DNA of 33,782 bases from Candidatus Poribacteria bacterium (GCA_022822215.1 JAJECD010000346.1:1-33782), one strand, 5' to 3'; positions 9,222 to 16,175 are shown, counted from the stretch's first letter. The notes: a model not told the origin generated them from the sequence alone. Numbers and translations: made by a program.

Positions 9222-9356
9222 CACAAACTGTATGAGGTTTCAGAATTTAATTCGGTAATATTTATTTTCCCAGACCCGGTAGGTGCGGTTTCCTAACCGC
9301 ACCGGATACCGTTATGGAATTACCGAAATATTTATTGAAACTTCATTTAGTTTGTG
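9222..9356. repeat. MITE-like element with about 38-base inverted ends
   Basis: The left end 9222-9260 begins CACAAACTGTATGAGGTTTC. The right end 9319-9356 is its imperfect inverse, ending in AACTTCATTTAGTTTGTG. Between them sits a perfect 9-bp stem-loop at 9282-9303 (GGTGCGGTT/AACCGCACC, loop of 4). A third copy of the end sequence, in direct orientation, lies at 8975-9012. No transposase is encoded. The structure fits a small non-autonomous mobile or folded repeat element. Confidence 0.5.
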
Positions 9357-9416
9357 TCGCTGGCGAGGTTTCCTAAAAGAAATACCCCAGCAAAAACGCC
9401 TCGCCGATGCACCCTT

Positions 9417-9549
9417 CAGTCCGATAGGAATGGCATGTTTGTAGCAAATCTCCCATACTGCCTTTTAGCCCTGTAAGGGCGGTATCTATGTAGAAAAGCG
9501 TTCGTATTCCACAGTCAAGCCCCGTAGGGGCGGTATCTCTATAGCAAAT
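9417..9549. repeat. Three degenerate direct repeats at about 50-base spacing
   Basis: Units at 9417-9449, 9466-9498 and 9517-9549 align with each other. The second and third each hold a small palindrome (9468-9480 and 9519-9531, GCCCYGTARGGGC) followed by GGTATCT and then TAG-AAA-like ends. The first unit is more diverged. The array stops 15 bases before the hsdM promoter. Confidence 0.5.
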
Positions 9550-9564
9550 CGTCAAATTTTGGAT

Positions 9565-9593
9565 TTGACAAACAGCCTCAAATACCCTATAAT
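9565..9593 (+). promoter_or_regulatory. Consensus promoter of the restriction-modification genes
   Basis: TTGACA (9565-9570), exactly 17 bases, then TATAAT (9588-9593). Both boxes match the sigma-70 consensus perfectly. The expected leader to the hsdM ATG at 9639 is about 40 bases. Confidence 0.8.
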
Positions 9594-9638
9594 CATATCA
9601 ATTTTCCCAAATAAAATATCAGGCAGGCACAAATCAGA

Positions 9639-11900
9639 ATGAACCAAACCGACCTTATCCACATCGGAGAACAAAAAGGCTATATTCAACTCCTTAACGA
9701 AGGAACAACAATCCACTACATCACTCCCAATAAAAAATACAGATTTACCGACCCCGAAGAACAAGTCCGTGCAAGATTTTACGTCGAGTTAATCGAGCAT
9801 TTCCAATACTCCCAAAACCGAATAGATTTAGAAGTCCAGGTTCCGCGCAGAACGCCTTCCGATCTCGCCGATATTGTCGTCTTTCAAGATGATGACAAGA
9901 AAGATCCCTTCATTGTGGTTGAATGCAAAAAGGACGGAATCTCTGAGGCAGAATTCAAGCAAGCGATTGAGCAGGCTTTTGGCAACTGTAACTCTTTAGG
10001 CGGATATTACACCGCTGTCATTGCTGGTAATACGCGGCGTTCTTTTGATGTCAAGAACTATAAGCCGGGTGAACGTTCCGAAAATATCATCGCCGATCCA
10101 CCTATTGGATACGGCAAAGTTCAGGAATGGCGATTTCTGAAAGGTGTCCCGAATTCGGAACTTACTGTCATCGAAAGGAGCGATCTCATCCGCGTGCTTG
10201 AGAAATGCCACGATACGCTTTGGCAAGGCGGAAAACTTGCACCAACCGACGCGTTTGATGAACTCGCCAAAATTCTCTTTATCAAAATCCGAGATGAAAA
10301 GAAGGCAAGACGGGACGGTGAACCTTACGATTTTCAGATCAAAACGCGTGAAAAACCAAAATCCGTTGCGAATCGCATTAACGCACTCTATCAGGAAGCA
10401 AAAGCACAAGACCCGGAAGTCTTTACTGAAAATATTGAAGTTGATGCAAGTCTCCTATTTTCCGTTGTCAATCATTTGCAGGGGATTAGTCTCAATCAAA
10501 CCGATTTGGACGTGAAGGGTGTTGCCTTTGAACGATTCTTAGGTAATTTTTTCAAAGGCGAGATTGGACAGTTTTTCACACCGCGTGAAGTGGTTGAGTT
10601 CATGGTTGATATGGTTACACCCCACCATGAAAATTTAATCCTTGATCCCGCCTGCGGTTCGGGCGGTTTTTTGTTGCATGCCATGGATTACATCCGAAAA
10701 CAGGCATCTGACTACTACGAGGAGGGAAGCCGCGAACACTATACCCACTGGCACGATTTTGCCGAGAAGCGACTCTTCGGAATTGAAATTAATGACTCAA
10801 TTGCCCGCGTTGCCAAGATGAACATGATTATCCACGATGATGGGCATAGCAACGTCATTAGCAACGATGCCCTCGTCGATTTCGACAACCTCTACAACCA
10901 GCACAGGGAGTTTGAAGAAGATAAATTTGATGTAATCCTTACCAATCCACCTTTCGGAGCATCCATCAAACAATCCGAATTACCGTATCTTAGAAATTAC
11001 GAACTCAGCAAAGGAAATGCCTCTCAAAAGACTGAAATTCTGTTTCTTGAACGCTGTTTCGATTTCCTTAAGTGGGAAACCGGAAAACTTGCGATTATTC
11101 TACCCGATGGTATCTTGACCAATTCCTCACTACAATACGTCCGTGATTACATTGAACGCCACTTTCAAATCCTCGCTGTCGTCTCACTGCCACAGATTGC
11201 CTTCTCACATTACGGTGCGGGTGTGAAAACGTCCATCTTATTTCTCCGAAAGTTTTCAAAACAGGAGTATGAACGCTATCAGGCCGCCATCAATCAAATT
11301 ACGAAAAGGAACGAAGCGGTCTATATGCCTCAGATCACGACACTTGAGGATGAGCGTAAAGCACTTATTGCGAAAGGTTCTCCAAGACAGATAATTACGA
11401 TAGAAACTTTTAGACCAAGATTCCAAGAGAGCTTAGACAATATTGATACCTTAAATCAGAAACTTGACAAAGCACCAACGAAAAAGGTTCAAACGCTCCG
11501 CTCCTTTTTCTTCCCAGAAATGGAGCCTACACCTATCACAGAATTTGAATTGTTTGACACGCAAACCGCACGGGCGGAACTTAAGAAACAGACAGGCGAG
11601 TTGAACGCATTGGAGAAAGAATACAAAGCAGCGTTTAAAGGAGCAGTCGAACCGGAGTGGGAGAGCCAAATCAAGTCGGAATACAAAGAAAAAATTGACG
11701 CTGTTAAAGAGGAATGGGCAGATAAGAACGCAGCGGACATCCTCGAATGGGTTCGAGAAAACGCCAATCATCCCATCTTTATGGCAATCGCTGAACGTAT
11801 CGGCTACGACGCAACCGGACGCAAAGACTCAATTAATGACCTTGACATGATTTATGAAGAATATCAAAAGTTCACCGAAAACCCAGATTTTTTCGGGTAA
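9639..11900 (+). CDS. hsdM: N6-adenine methyltransferase (HsdM type) with N-terminal nuclease-like domain
   Basis: The 753-residue product is much longer than a normal HsdM (about 500). Residues 1-140 resemble the HsdR N-terminal nuclease fold (HSDR_N_2 type), with a PD-(D/E)XK core of D78 (SDLADIVVF) and E95-C-K97 (VVECKK). From about 190 comes the HsdM part: FTPREVVEFM (313-322), SAM-binding motif DPACGSGGF (336-344) and catalytic NPPFG (436-440), so it should methylate adenine. The C terminus (about 640-700) is charged and helical, coiled-coil-like. With hsdS next to it and no separate hsdR in the window, this may be a self-contained cut-and-methylate subunit, comparable with BcgI-type systems. 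Cleavage activity is inferred. Confidence 0.9.
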   Translation: MNQTDLIHIGEQKGYIQLLNEGTTIHYITPNKKYRFTDPEEQVRARFYVELIEHFQYSQNRIDLEVQVPRRTPSDLADIVVFQDDDKKDPFIVVECKKDGISEAEFKQAIEQAFGNCNSLGGYYTAVIAGNTRRSFDVKNYKPGERSENIIADPPIGYGKVQEWRFLKGVPNSELTVIERSDLIRVLEKCHDTLWQGGKLAPTDAFDELAKILFIKIRDEKKARRDGEPYDFQIKTREKPKSVANRINALYQEAKAQDPEVFTENIEVDASLLFSVVNHLQGISLNQTDLDVKGVAFERFLGNFFKGEIGQFFTPREVVEFMVDMVTPHHENLILDPACGSGGFLLHAMDYIRKQASDYYEEGSREHYTHWHDFAEKRLFGIEINDSIARVAKMNMIIHDDGHSNVISNDALVDFDNLYNQHREFEEDKFDVILTNPPFGASIKQSELPYLRNYELSKGNASQKTEILFLERCFDFLKWETGKLAIILPDGILTNSSLQYVRDYIERHFQILAVVSLPQIAFSHYGAGVKTSILFLRKFSKQEYERYQAAINQITKRNEAVYMPQITTLEDERKALIAKGSPRQIITIETFRPRFQESLDNIDTLNQKLDKAPTKKVQTLRSFFFPEMEPTPITEFELFDTQTARAELKKQTGELNALEKEYKAAFKGAVEPEWESQIKSEYKEKIDAVKEEWADKNAADILEWVRENANHPIFMAIAERIGYDATGRKDSINDLDMIYEEYQKFTENPDFFG

Positions 11901-11941
11901 GCCCCGATAGAGAAAATCAAATTTTTCTCACCTATCGGGGC
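11901..11941. repeat. Long stem-loop between hsdM and hsdS
   Basis: A perfect 10-bp stem, GCCCCGATAG (11901-11910) with CTATCGGGGC (11932-11941), starts directly after the hsdM stop. The inner part can pair further (AGAAAA with TTTTCT). GATATTTT follows, which is not a full T-run, so it could be a weak terminator, a processing site or an inserted palindromic element. It lies inside the open frame upstream of the first hsdS ATG. Confidence 0.7.
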
Positions 11942-12052
11942 GATATTTTAGGTAGGCTGGATCCAAATTACATAAGAAATATTTCCTACGTCAATAACAT
12001 TAACACGCGTTATCCCTTAGTTCCACTTGGTAGTTTACTCACAGAACCACCG

Positions 12053-13282
12053 ATGTACGGTGCGAATGAGATAGCAGTAAACGGCGATCCTCAAACGGAT
12101 GTGCGATATATTCGGATTACCGACATTGATGATCATGGAAACCTCCGAGATGATGATTGGAAAACAGCAAAGAGAATTGACAAAAAATATGCTCTTGCTC
12201 GGAATGATCTTTTGTTTGCCAGAAGTGGAACAGTAGGTAAAGCATTCATCCACAAAAGAGAGGATGGAGAAGCTATTTTTGCGGGATATTTGATTCGTTT
12301 CAGATTTGATGAAAAGCGAATAAATCCTCACTTTGTGTTTTACTATACTCTCTTAAGTCGATACATGCTTTGGGTCCGGGCAATACAAAGACCATCAGTA
12401 CAAGCTAATATCAACTCAAAAGAATTTAAGGCGTTTGAAATCCCTCTCCCGCCCCCAAGTATTCAAAATCACATCGTTACCATTATGCGATCCGCCTCTA
12501 CTGAGAAAAAGCAGAAAGAGCAAGAAGCAGCCGCGCTTTTAGATTCAATTGATGATTATGTGTTGACGGAGTTGGGAATTGAGATGCCACAAGAGAAAGA
12601 AAATAGCATTAAAAACCGTGTTTTTACTGCAACGCTCGGCGAAGTTTCTGGACGACGATTTGATCCAGAAATATATTATCAGGTTTACTCGTTGCATACG
12701 AAGTCTTACCCGATGGAAAGATTTCAAGATTGTGTTCTCATTAACCCATCGACTTCCTTTGAGGGATATGAATTGGACACGAATGTGACCTTTGTTCCAA
12801 TGGAAAAAGTTTCAGCGAAATATGGAGAGGCTGATCTATCTCTATGCAAGATGGTCGCCGAGGCAAAAGGATATACGAGGTTTAGAGACAACGATCTGAT
12901 TTGGGCAAAAATCACGCCGTGTATGGAAAATGGGAAGTCTGCTGTTGTTGATAATTTGGAAGGTGGGGTAGGATGTGGTTCAACTGAATTTCACGTTTTC
13001 CGGGCATTGGAAGGGATAAATATTCACTATATTCACGCCCTGTTACGTATGAAATCTTTGCGGGAGCATGCCGTGCTGTATTTCACAGGTTCCGCTGGAC
13101 AGCAGAGAGTTTCGAGTGAGTTCTTCAAAGAGTTAATGGTTCCGAAACCATCACTTGAAAAACAAACTGAGATTGCCAATTATATCACTCATGCTCGTAA
13201 TCAGGCTAAACAACTACAACAGGAAGCCGATGCTATTGTAGAGCAGGCGAAAGAGAGAGTTGAGCACATTTTGTTGCAATAG
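12053..13282 (+). CDS. hsdS: Type I-like specificity subunit HsdS; true start unclear
   Basis: HsdS reads the target sequence for the methyltransferase/nuclease. Two half-repeats are visible. TRD1 runs from RYIRITDIDDHGN through GYLIRFRFDE to FEIPLPPPSIQ. TRD2 starts at RRFDPEIYY and ends in LMVPKPSLEKQTEI, each with a following helical stretch. The first ATG in frame is 12053 (409 residues). However, homology-like sequence continues upstream in the same frame (GRLDPNYI and YPLVPLGSLLTEPP), and the frame is open back to 11858. No ATG, GTG or TTG occurs in that stretch; only a CTG at 11957 and some ATT codons do. The protein may start at a rare codon, or an older start may have been lost when the hairpin at 11901-11941 arose. 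Confidence 0.85.
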   Translation: MYGANEIAVNGDPQTDVRYIRITDIDDHGNLRDDDWKTAKRIDKKYALARNDLLFARSGTVGKAFIHKREDGEAIFAGYLIRFRFDEKRINPHFVFYYTLLSRYMLWVRAIQRPSVQANINSKEFKAFEIPLPPPSIQNHIVTIMRSASTEKKQKEQEAAALLDSIDDYVLTELGIEMPQEKENSIKNRVFTATLGEVSGRRFDPEIYYQVYSLHTKSYPMERFQDCVLINPSTSFEGYELDTNVTFVPMEKVSAKYGEADLSLCKMVAEAKGYTRFRDNDLIWAKITPCMENGKSAVVDNLEGGVGCGSTEFHVFRALEGINIHYIHALLRMKSLREHAVLYFTGSAGQQRVSSEFFKELMVPKPSLEKQTEIANYITHARNQAKQLQQEADAIVEQAKERVEHILLQ

Positions 13283-13343
13283 TTCTAACCCAAGTTGCTA
13301 CTCACAAGTTTTGAAAGTTCAACAAAATGTTTCAGGTAATTTA

Positions 13344-13362
13344 GTACTCCAGTGGAGTACTG
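13344..13362. repeat. Perfect 19-base palindrome after hsdS
   Basis: AGTACTCCA, one centre base, then TGGAGTACT. It lies 61 bases after the hsdS stop in a 486-base gap (13283-13768) with no gene. It may act as a transcript end or as a repeat element. There is no T-run after it. Confidence 0.5.
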
Positions 13363-13405
13363 TGTGCCTCATGAAATTAATTGCGAATCAGATTTTCAAA
13401 TTTGG

Positions 13406-13435
13406 TTGACATCTACTGATGAGATATGCTATCCT
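13406..13435 (+). promoter_or_regulatory. Candidate promoter in the hsdS-TIR gap
   Basis: TTGACA (13406-13411), 18 bases, then TATCCT (13430-13435). It would start a transcript about 325 bases before the first TIR gene and read through the palindrome at 13541-13561. No small ORF or known RNA was recognised in that stretch. Confidence 0.4.
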
Positions 13436-13540
13436 TAGGTATAGTAATCCACATTGTTGAGAACGTAAGGGGATAGACCGTCTGAATCGCGGATTACGCT
13501 CCAGCGAAGCGATATGTCTATAGCCCTGAGACTCTGCACC

Positions 13541-13561
13541 GGCGAGGTTAGAAACCTCGCC
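13541..13561. repeat. Palindrome related to the one at 9282-9303
   Basis: GGCGAGGTT, loop AGA, AACCTCGCC: a perfect 9-bp stem. Read on the minus strand with its flanks (CCCGGTAGGCGAGGTTTC) it matches the plus-strand element at 9275-9306 (CCCGGTAGGTGCGGTTTC). The two are therefore copies of one dispersed repeat in opposite orientation. Confidence 0.6.
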
Positions 13562-13657
13562 TACCGGGAGAGGTAAAATCTTCCGACGTGGTTGGTTGAA
13601 ATGTCAACTTATTTTTATAATTCCCCATAAATAATATTAACATTTGTGTAAAAAAAC

Positions 13658-13686
13658 TTGACAAATGACTTAAAAGCTGCTATAAT
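13658..13686 (+). promoter_or_regulatory. Consensus promoter of the TIR gene pair
   Basis: TTGACA (13658-13663), 17 bases, then TATAAT (13681-13686), a perfect sigma-70 match. The leader to the ATG at 13769 is about 75 bases, with GGAGG just before the start. Confidence 0.8.
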
Positions 13687-13768
13687 AATTTTTTAGAATA
13701 CCTACGGAGTCATGAGCTGATACTTCTAAATATAAAGCATACTTCTTGAAAAGAATAAAAGGAGGATC

Positions 13769-14260
13769 ATGAACGCAGAAAAACGATCTTTGTCTGAACC
13801 AACCGTTACAAGTAGCAGCGAAGTGTTCATCGTGCATGGACATGATCGGGCGGTTAAATCCGAAGTTGCTCGATTTGTAGACAATTCAGGGTTAGAAGCG
13901 GTTATACTTGATGAAAAACCCGGTGGCGGACTAACGATTATTGAGAAATTTGAGAAATACGCGAATAATGCAGCTTTTGCGATTGTCTTGCTTACACCTG
14001 ATGATGTTGGGGCCTCAAAAGATAAAAGGGACGAACTCAAACCCCGAGCGCGTCAGAATGTTATCTTTGAAATTGGTTATTTCTTTAAAGGGTTGGGTCG
14101 CGGTCGAGTTTGTGCTATGTCTAAAGAAGAAGTGGAATTCCCATCCGATCTTAATGGAGTAAGTTATGTTTTCCTTGATCCTAACTCTGGCTGGAAACTA
14201 ACATTATTGCAGGAAATGAAAGAAGCTGGACTTCCTGTTGATGGTAGTAAATTGGTGTAG
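13769..14260 (+). CDS. Stand-alone TIR-like protein (CAP12/Pycsar-effector type)
   Basis: The 163-residue product is almost wholly one TIR-like nucleotide-binding domain of the PF10137 type. Recognisable motifs are VFIVHGHD (19-26), GLEAVILDEKP (41-51), GLTIIEKFEKY (54-64) with E59 as the probable catalytic glutamate, LLTPDD (74-79), and RARQNVIFEIGYFFKGLGR (93-111). Family members act as NAD+-degrading effectors in antiphage systems such as Pycsar and CBASS, killing or arresting infected cells. No cyclase gene or second-messenger sensor domain is visible here. AGGAGG lies 7-8 bases before the ATG. It is followed 130 bases later by a second TIR-like gene with a long repeat region, and lies just after the restriction system. 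NADase activity is inferred from family membership. Confidence 0.88.
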   Translation: MNAEKRSLSEPTVTSSSEVFIVHGHDRAVKSEVARFVDNSGLEAVILDEKPGGGLTIIEKFEKYANNAAFAIVLLTPDDVGASKDKRDELKPRARQNVIFEIGYFFKGLGRGRVCAMSKEEVEFPSDLNGVSYVFLDPNSGWKLTLLQEMKEAGLPVDGSKLV

Positions 14261-14390
14261 AAATGGAGGAAAGCTTGACACTTACTTACACTGGGCTGAA
14301 TAAATCTTGTAGAATAAGCTGCTTAAGTTGTCAGCCTGATTACGGGTTGCGAAGCATAAGTCAAATATCTTGAAAGTGGAGGAAAGGTTA

Positions 14391-14570
14391 ATGAATAGTT
14401 GGAGAGATCCTTTTAGGAATTCCTATATGGCTGAGTTAAATAGTTGGAGAGATCCTTTTAGGAATTCCTATATGGCTGAGTTGAATAGTTGGAGAGATCC
14501 TTTTAGGAATTCCTATGCAGCTGAATTAAATGGTTGGAGAGATCCTTTTAGGAATTCCTATACAGCTGAG
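14391..14570 (+). repeat. Four tandem 45-bp repeats inside the TIR gene
   Basis: Copies at 14391-14435, 14436-14480, 14481-14525 and 14526-14570 differ at only a few bases each. Being 45 bp long they add or remove 15 residues without breaking the frame. Such near-identity points to recent expansion by slippage or recombination. Confidence 0.95.
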
Positions 14571-15683
14571 CTGAATCGAATGGTAAATCCTATCAGAGAA
14601 CTTCGTCCCCAAATGGAACTAACAAGGGATTCCGTGAAGGGCTTTCATGAACACGTGGCTGAGCTGAATCGAATGGTAAATCCTATCAGGGAACTTCATA
14701 CCGAAAAAAATTACATAGATCAAATAAGGCATGTGGTGGATGATTCCAGGAGATTTCACGTAGAATTGGGGCGAGCAGTAAATCCTATCAGAGATTCCCG
14801 TGTCCACATGGATGAACTGAGGCGACTAAGTGATCCGGTCAAAGATTATCGTGTCCGGATGGACGAAATGGAGCGTGTGGTAAATCCTATCAGGGAACTT
14901 TATACCGAAAAAAATTACATAGATCAAATAAGGCATGTGGTGGATGATTCCAGGAGATTTCACGTAGAATTAGGGCGAGCAGTAAATCCTATCAGAGAAC
15001 TTCGCGTCCAAATGGAACTAGCGAAGGATCCCTTTAAAGAGTTTCGTGACCAAATGGGGCAATTCGATAAATCTATTGTTAATTTCACTCGTATTTTTGA
15101 CGAAATAGTAGAGTCTGCCATCCCTTTTACTTCCTCCCGCTCTGTTGGTATTGATGTATTCATTGAACCTGAGTTCCCTGAGATAGGTAAACAGCCAGTC
15201 AGAATTCACTATCCAGATAATTCTGGCCGTTCTTTCGGCGAGAAAGTGTTTATCGTGTGCGGGGGGGACGAAGGAGCAAAACAAACCTTGGCTAGATGGA
15301 TCGAAAAATTAGGCTTAGAGGCGGTTATAATTAACGAAAAACCAAGCGGAGCACTAACGAGGATTGAGAAGGTTGAAAGGTACACGGATGATATAACCTT
15401 CACAGTTGCTCTGCTTACTCCTGACGATGAGGGTAAACCAAAGAGCGAATTAGGTAAATCCAACTCCCGCGCAAGCCAGGATGTTATCTTGCAACTTGGT
15501 CTTCTGATCGGTAAGTACGGTCGTGACCAGATATGCTTCCTCTACAAAGGAGAATTAGAATTGCCGTCAAGTATGAATGGCATAAACCTCATACCGATGG
15601 ATGCTAATGGTGGATGGGTACTAAATTTAATACAAGAAATAGAAGACGCGGGGCTGTCCATTGATATAAATAAGGCAATATGA
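14391..15683 (+). CDS. Repeat-array protein with C-terminal TIR-like domain
   Basis: The 430-residue product has two parts. Residues 1 to about 223 are some 14 tandem units of 15-17 residues. Units 1-4 are nearly identical (SWRDPFRNSYMAEL); later ones carry the core NPIREL or DPxKxxR and end in E-L or D-E-L. A linker follows, then a TIR-like domain at about 284-430, paralogous to the preceding protein: KVFIVCGGDEG, GLEAVIINEKP, TRIEKVERY, LLTPDDEGK and SRASQDVILQLG. The catalytic-type Glu in RIEKVE is kept, but HGHD has become CGGD and the FEIG glutamate is a glutamine, so activity may be altered. The start at 14391 has GGAGG 8 bases upstream; an upstream ATG at 14370 lacks this. The array may drive oligomerisation or sense a trigger (inference). 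Confidence 0.85.
   Translation: MNSWRDPFRNSYMAELNSWRDPFRNSYMAELNSWRDPFRNSYAAELNGWRDPFRNSYTAELNRMVNPIRELRPQMELTRDSVKGFHEHVAELNRMVNPIRELHTEKNYIDQIRHVVDDSRRFHVELGRAVNPIRDSRVHMDELRRLSDPVKDYRVRMDEMERVVNPIRELYTEKNYIDQIRHVVDDSRRFHVELGRAVNPIRELRVQMELAKDPFKEFRDQMGQFDKSIVNFTRIFDEIVESAIPFTSSRSVGIDVFIEPEFPEIGKQPVRIHYPDNSGRSFGEKVFIVCGGDEGAKQTLARWIEKLGLEAVIINEKPSGALTRIEKVERYTDDITFTVALLTPDDEGKPKSELGKSNSRASQDVILQLGLLIGKYGRDQICFLYKGELELPSSMNGINLIPMDANGGWVLNLIQEIEDAGLSIDINKAI
14675..14998 (+). repeat. Duplicated 120-bp block inside the TIR gene
   Basis: The segment 14675-14794 recurs at 14879-14998 (offset 204) with very few changes. Both encode the stretch VNPIREL, TEKNYIDQIRHVVDDSRRF and HVELGRAVNPIR. This is a second layer of duplication on top of the short units. 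Confidence 0.9.
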
Positions 15684-15691
15684 AGTAATGA

Positions 15692-15757
15692 ATGAATCAA
15701 ACCAACTTCATTCGCATCGCAGGGTAAAAAGGCTATGTTGAACTCTTCAATGTATGA
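15692..15757 (+). pseudogene. Decayed N-terminal fragment of an hsdM-type gene
   Basis: Translated from 15692 the frame reads MNQTNFIRIAG, stop, KGYVELFNV, stop. This matches the start of the intact HsdM-type protein at 9639 (MNQTDLIHIGEQKGYIQLLN) with a stop in place of the QE region. Weak similarity may continue to about 15840 in another frame. The rest of the gene is missing. It is a relic of a second restriction-modification locus just after the TIR pair. Confidence 0.65.
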
Positions 15758-15848
15758 GCAGTTATCAGGAAATCACCATCCAAATTTAACTCACCCGCGA
15801 CGAACCAGACTGAAATCTATTCTCACCAAACGTAGAAATAATACACAC

Positions 15849-16175
15849 CTATTTCTCGCGTTCTTCAATAATCGCACGGCTAAACTCATTATCCTCAGCG
15901 CGGATGCCGTGACGTGCCATACTCTTGCGAAGTTCCTCAAGCGGCATAAGTTGTATATCGGCGATGCCGAGATGTTCACGCATTTTCTGAAGAATTTCTG
16001 CCTCAGATGGCTTGTGGGTGGTATCAAGGTCGGACAGTCTGTCCACTGTCTGGCGATTTTTCGGACCCACAGATATCGACGCATCAACGAGCTGCGAAAG
16101 TTGCAGTCGCATCTCCGCAACGGCTTTCTCTAACCGAGCTAATCTTTCTGTTAATGTTTCAAGCGTCTCTGTCAT
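15849..16175 (-). CDS. Small protein of unknown function with N-terminal coiled coil
   Basis: The 108-residue product starts MTETLETLTERLARLEKAVA, a leucine-heptad stretch that predicts a coiled coil to about residue 33. A polar linker follows, then a charged C terminus (MPLEELRKSMARHGI and DNEFSRAIIEEREK). I do not recognise the family. It is taken as real because AAGGAG lies 11 bases before the ATG and a good promoter lies at 16257-16286. The size and build would suit an antitoxin or a small DNA- or protein-binding regulator, but no toxin gene is next to it. Its overlapping opposite-strand ORFs show no protein-like features. Confidence 0.6.
   Translation of the reverse strand: MTETLETLTERLARLEKAVAEMRLQLSQLVDASISVGPKNRQTVDRLSDLDTTHKPSEAEILQKMREHLGIADIQLMPLEELRKSMARHGIRAEDNEFSRAIIEEREK

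Noticed and set aside
8943-9638. A short gene or tRNA in the repeat-rich gap
   Set aside because: Frames of 60-70 codons here overlap repeats and lack ribosome sites. No cloverleaf with a TTC-type arm was seen.
11901-11941. Firm call of a rho-independent terminator after hsdM
   Set aside because: The stem is strong, but only GATATTTT follows rather than a T-run, and hsdS directly downstream needs transcription. Listed as a stem-loop instead.
14275-14303. Separate promoter for the second TIR gene (TTGACA at 14275)
   Set aside because: No -10 box sits at normal spacing (only GAATAA). The gene is more likely read from the promoter at 13658.
14391-14998. Possible CRISPR array from regular repeats
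   Set aside because: The repeats are contiguous without unique spacers, are read in frame, and encode a conserved peptide pattern.
13769-15683. The two TIR genes as one gene split by a frameshift
   Set aside because: Each has its own Shine-Dalgarno and start, and the first ends with a complete TIR domain like the end of the second.
15735-16133. Plus-strand 132-codon frame over the small coiled-coil gene
   Set aside because: It overlaps the minus-strand gene that has a ribosome site and promoter, and its first part falls in the hsdM relic.
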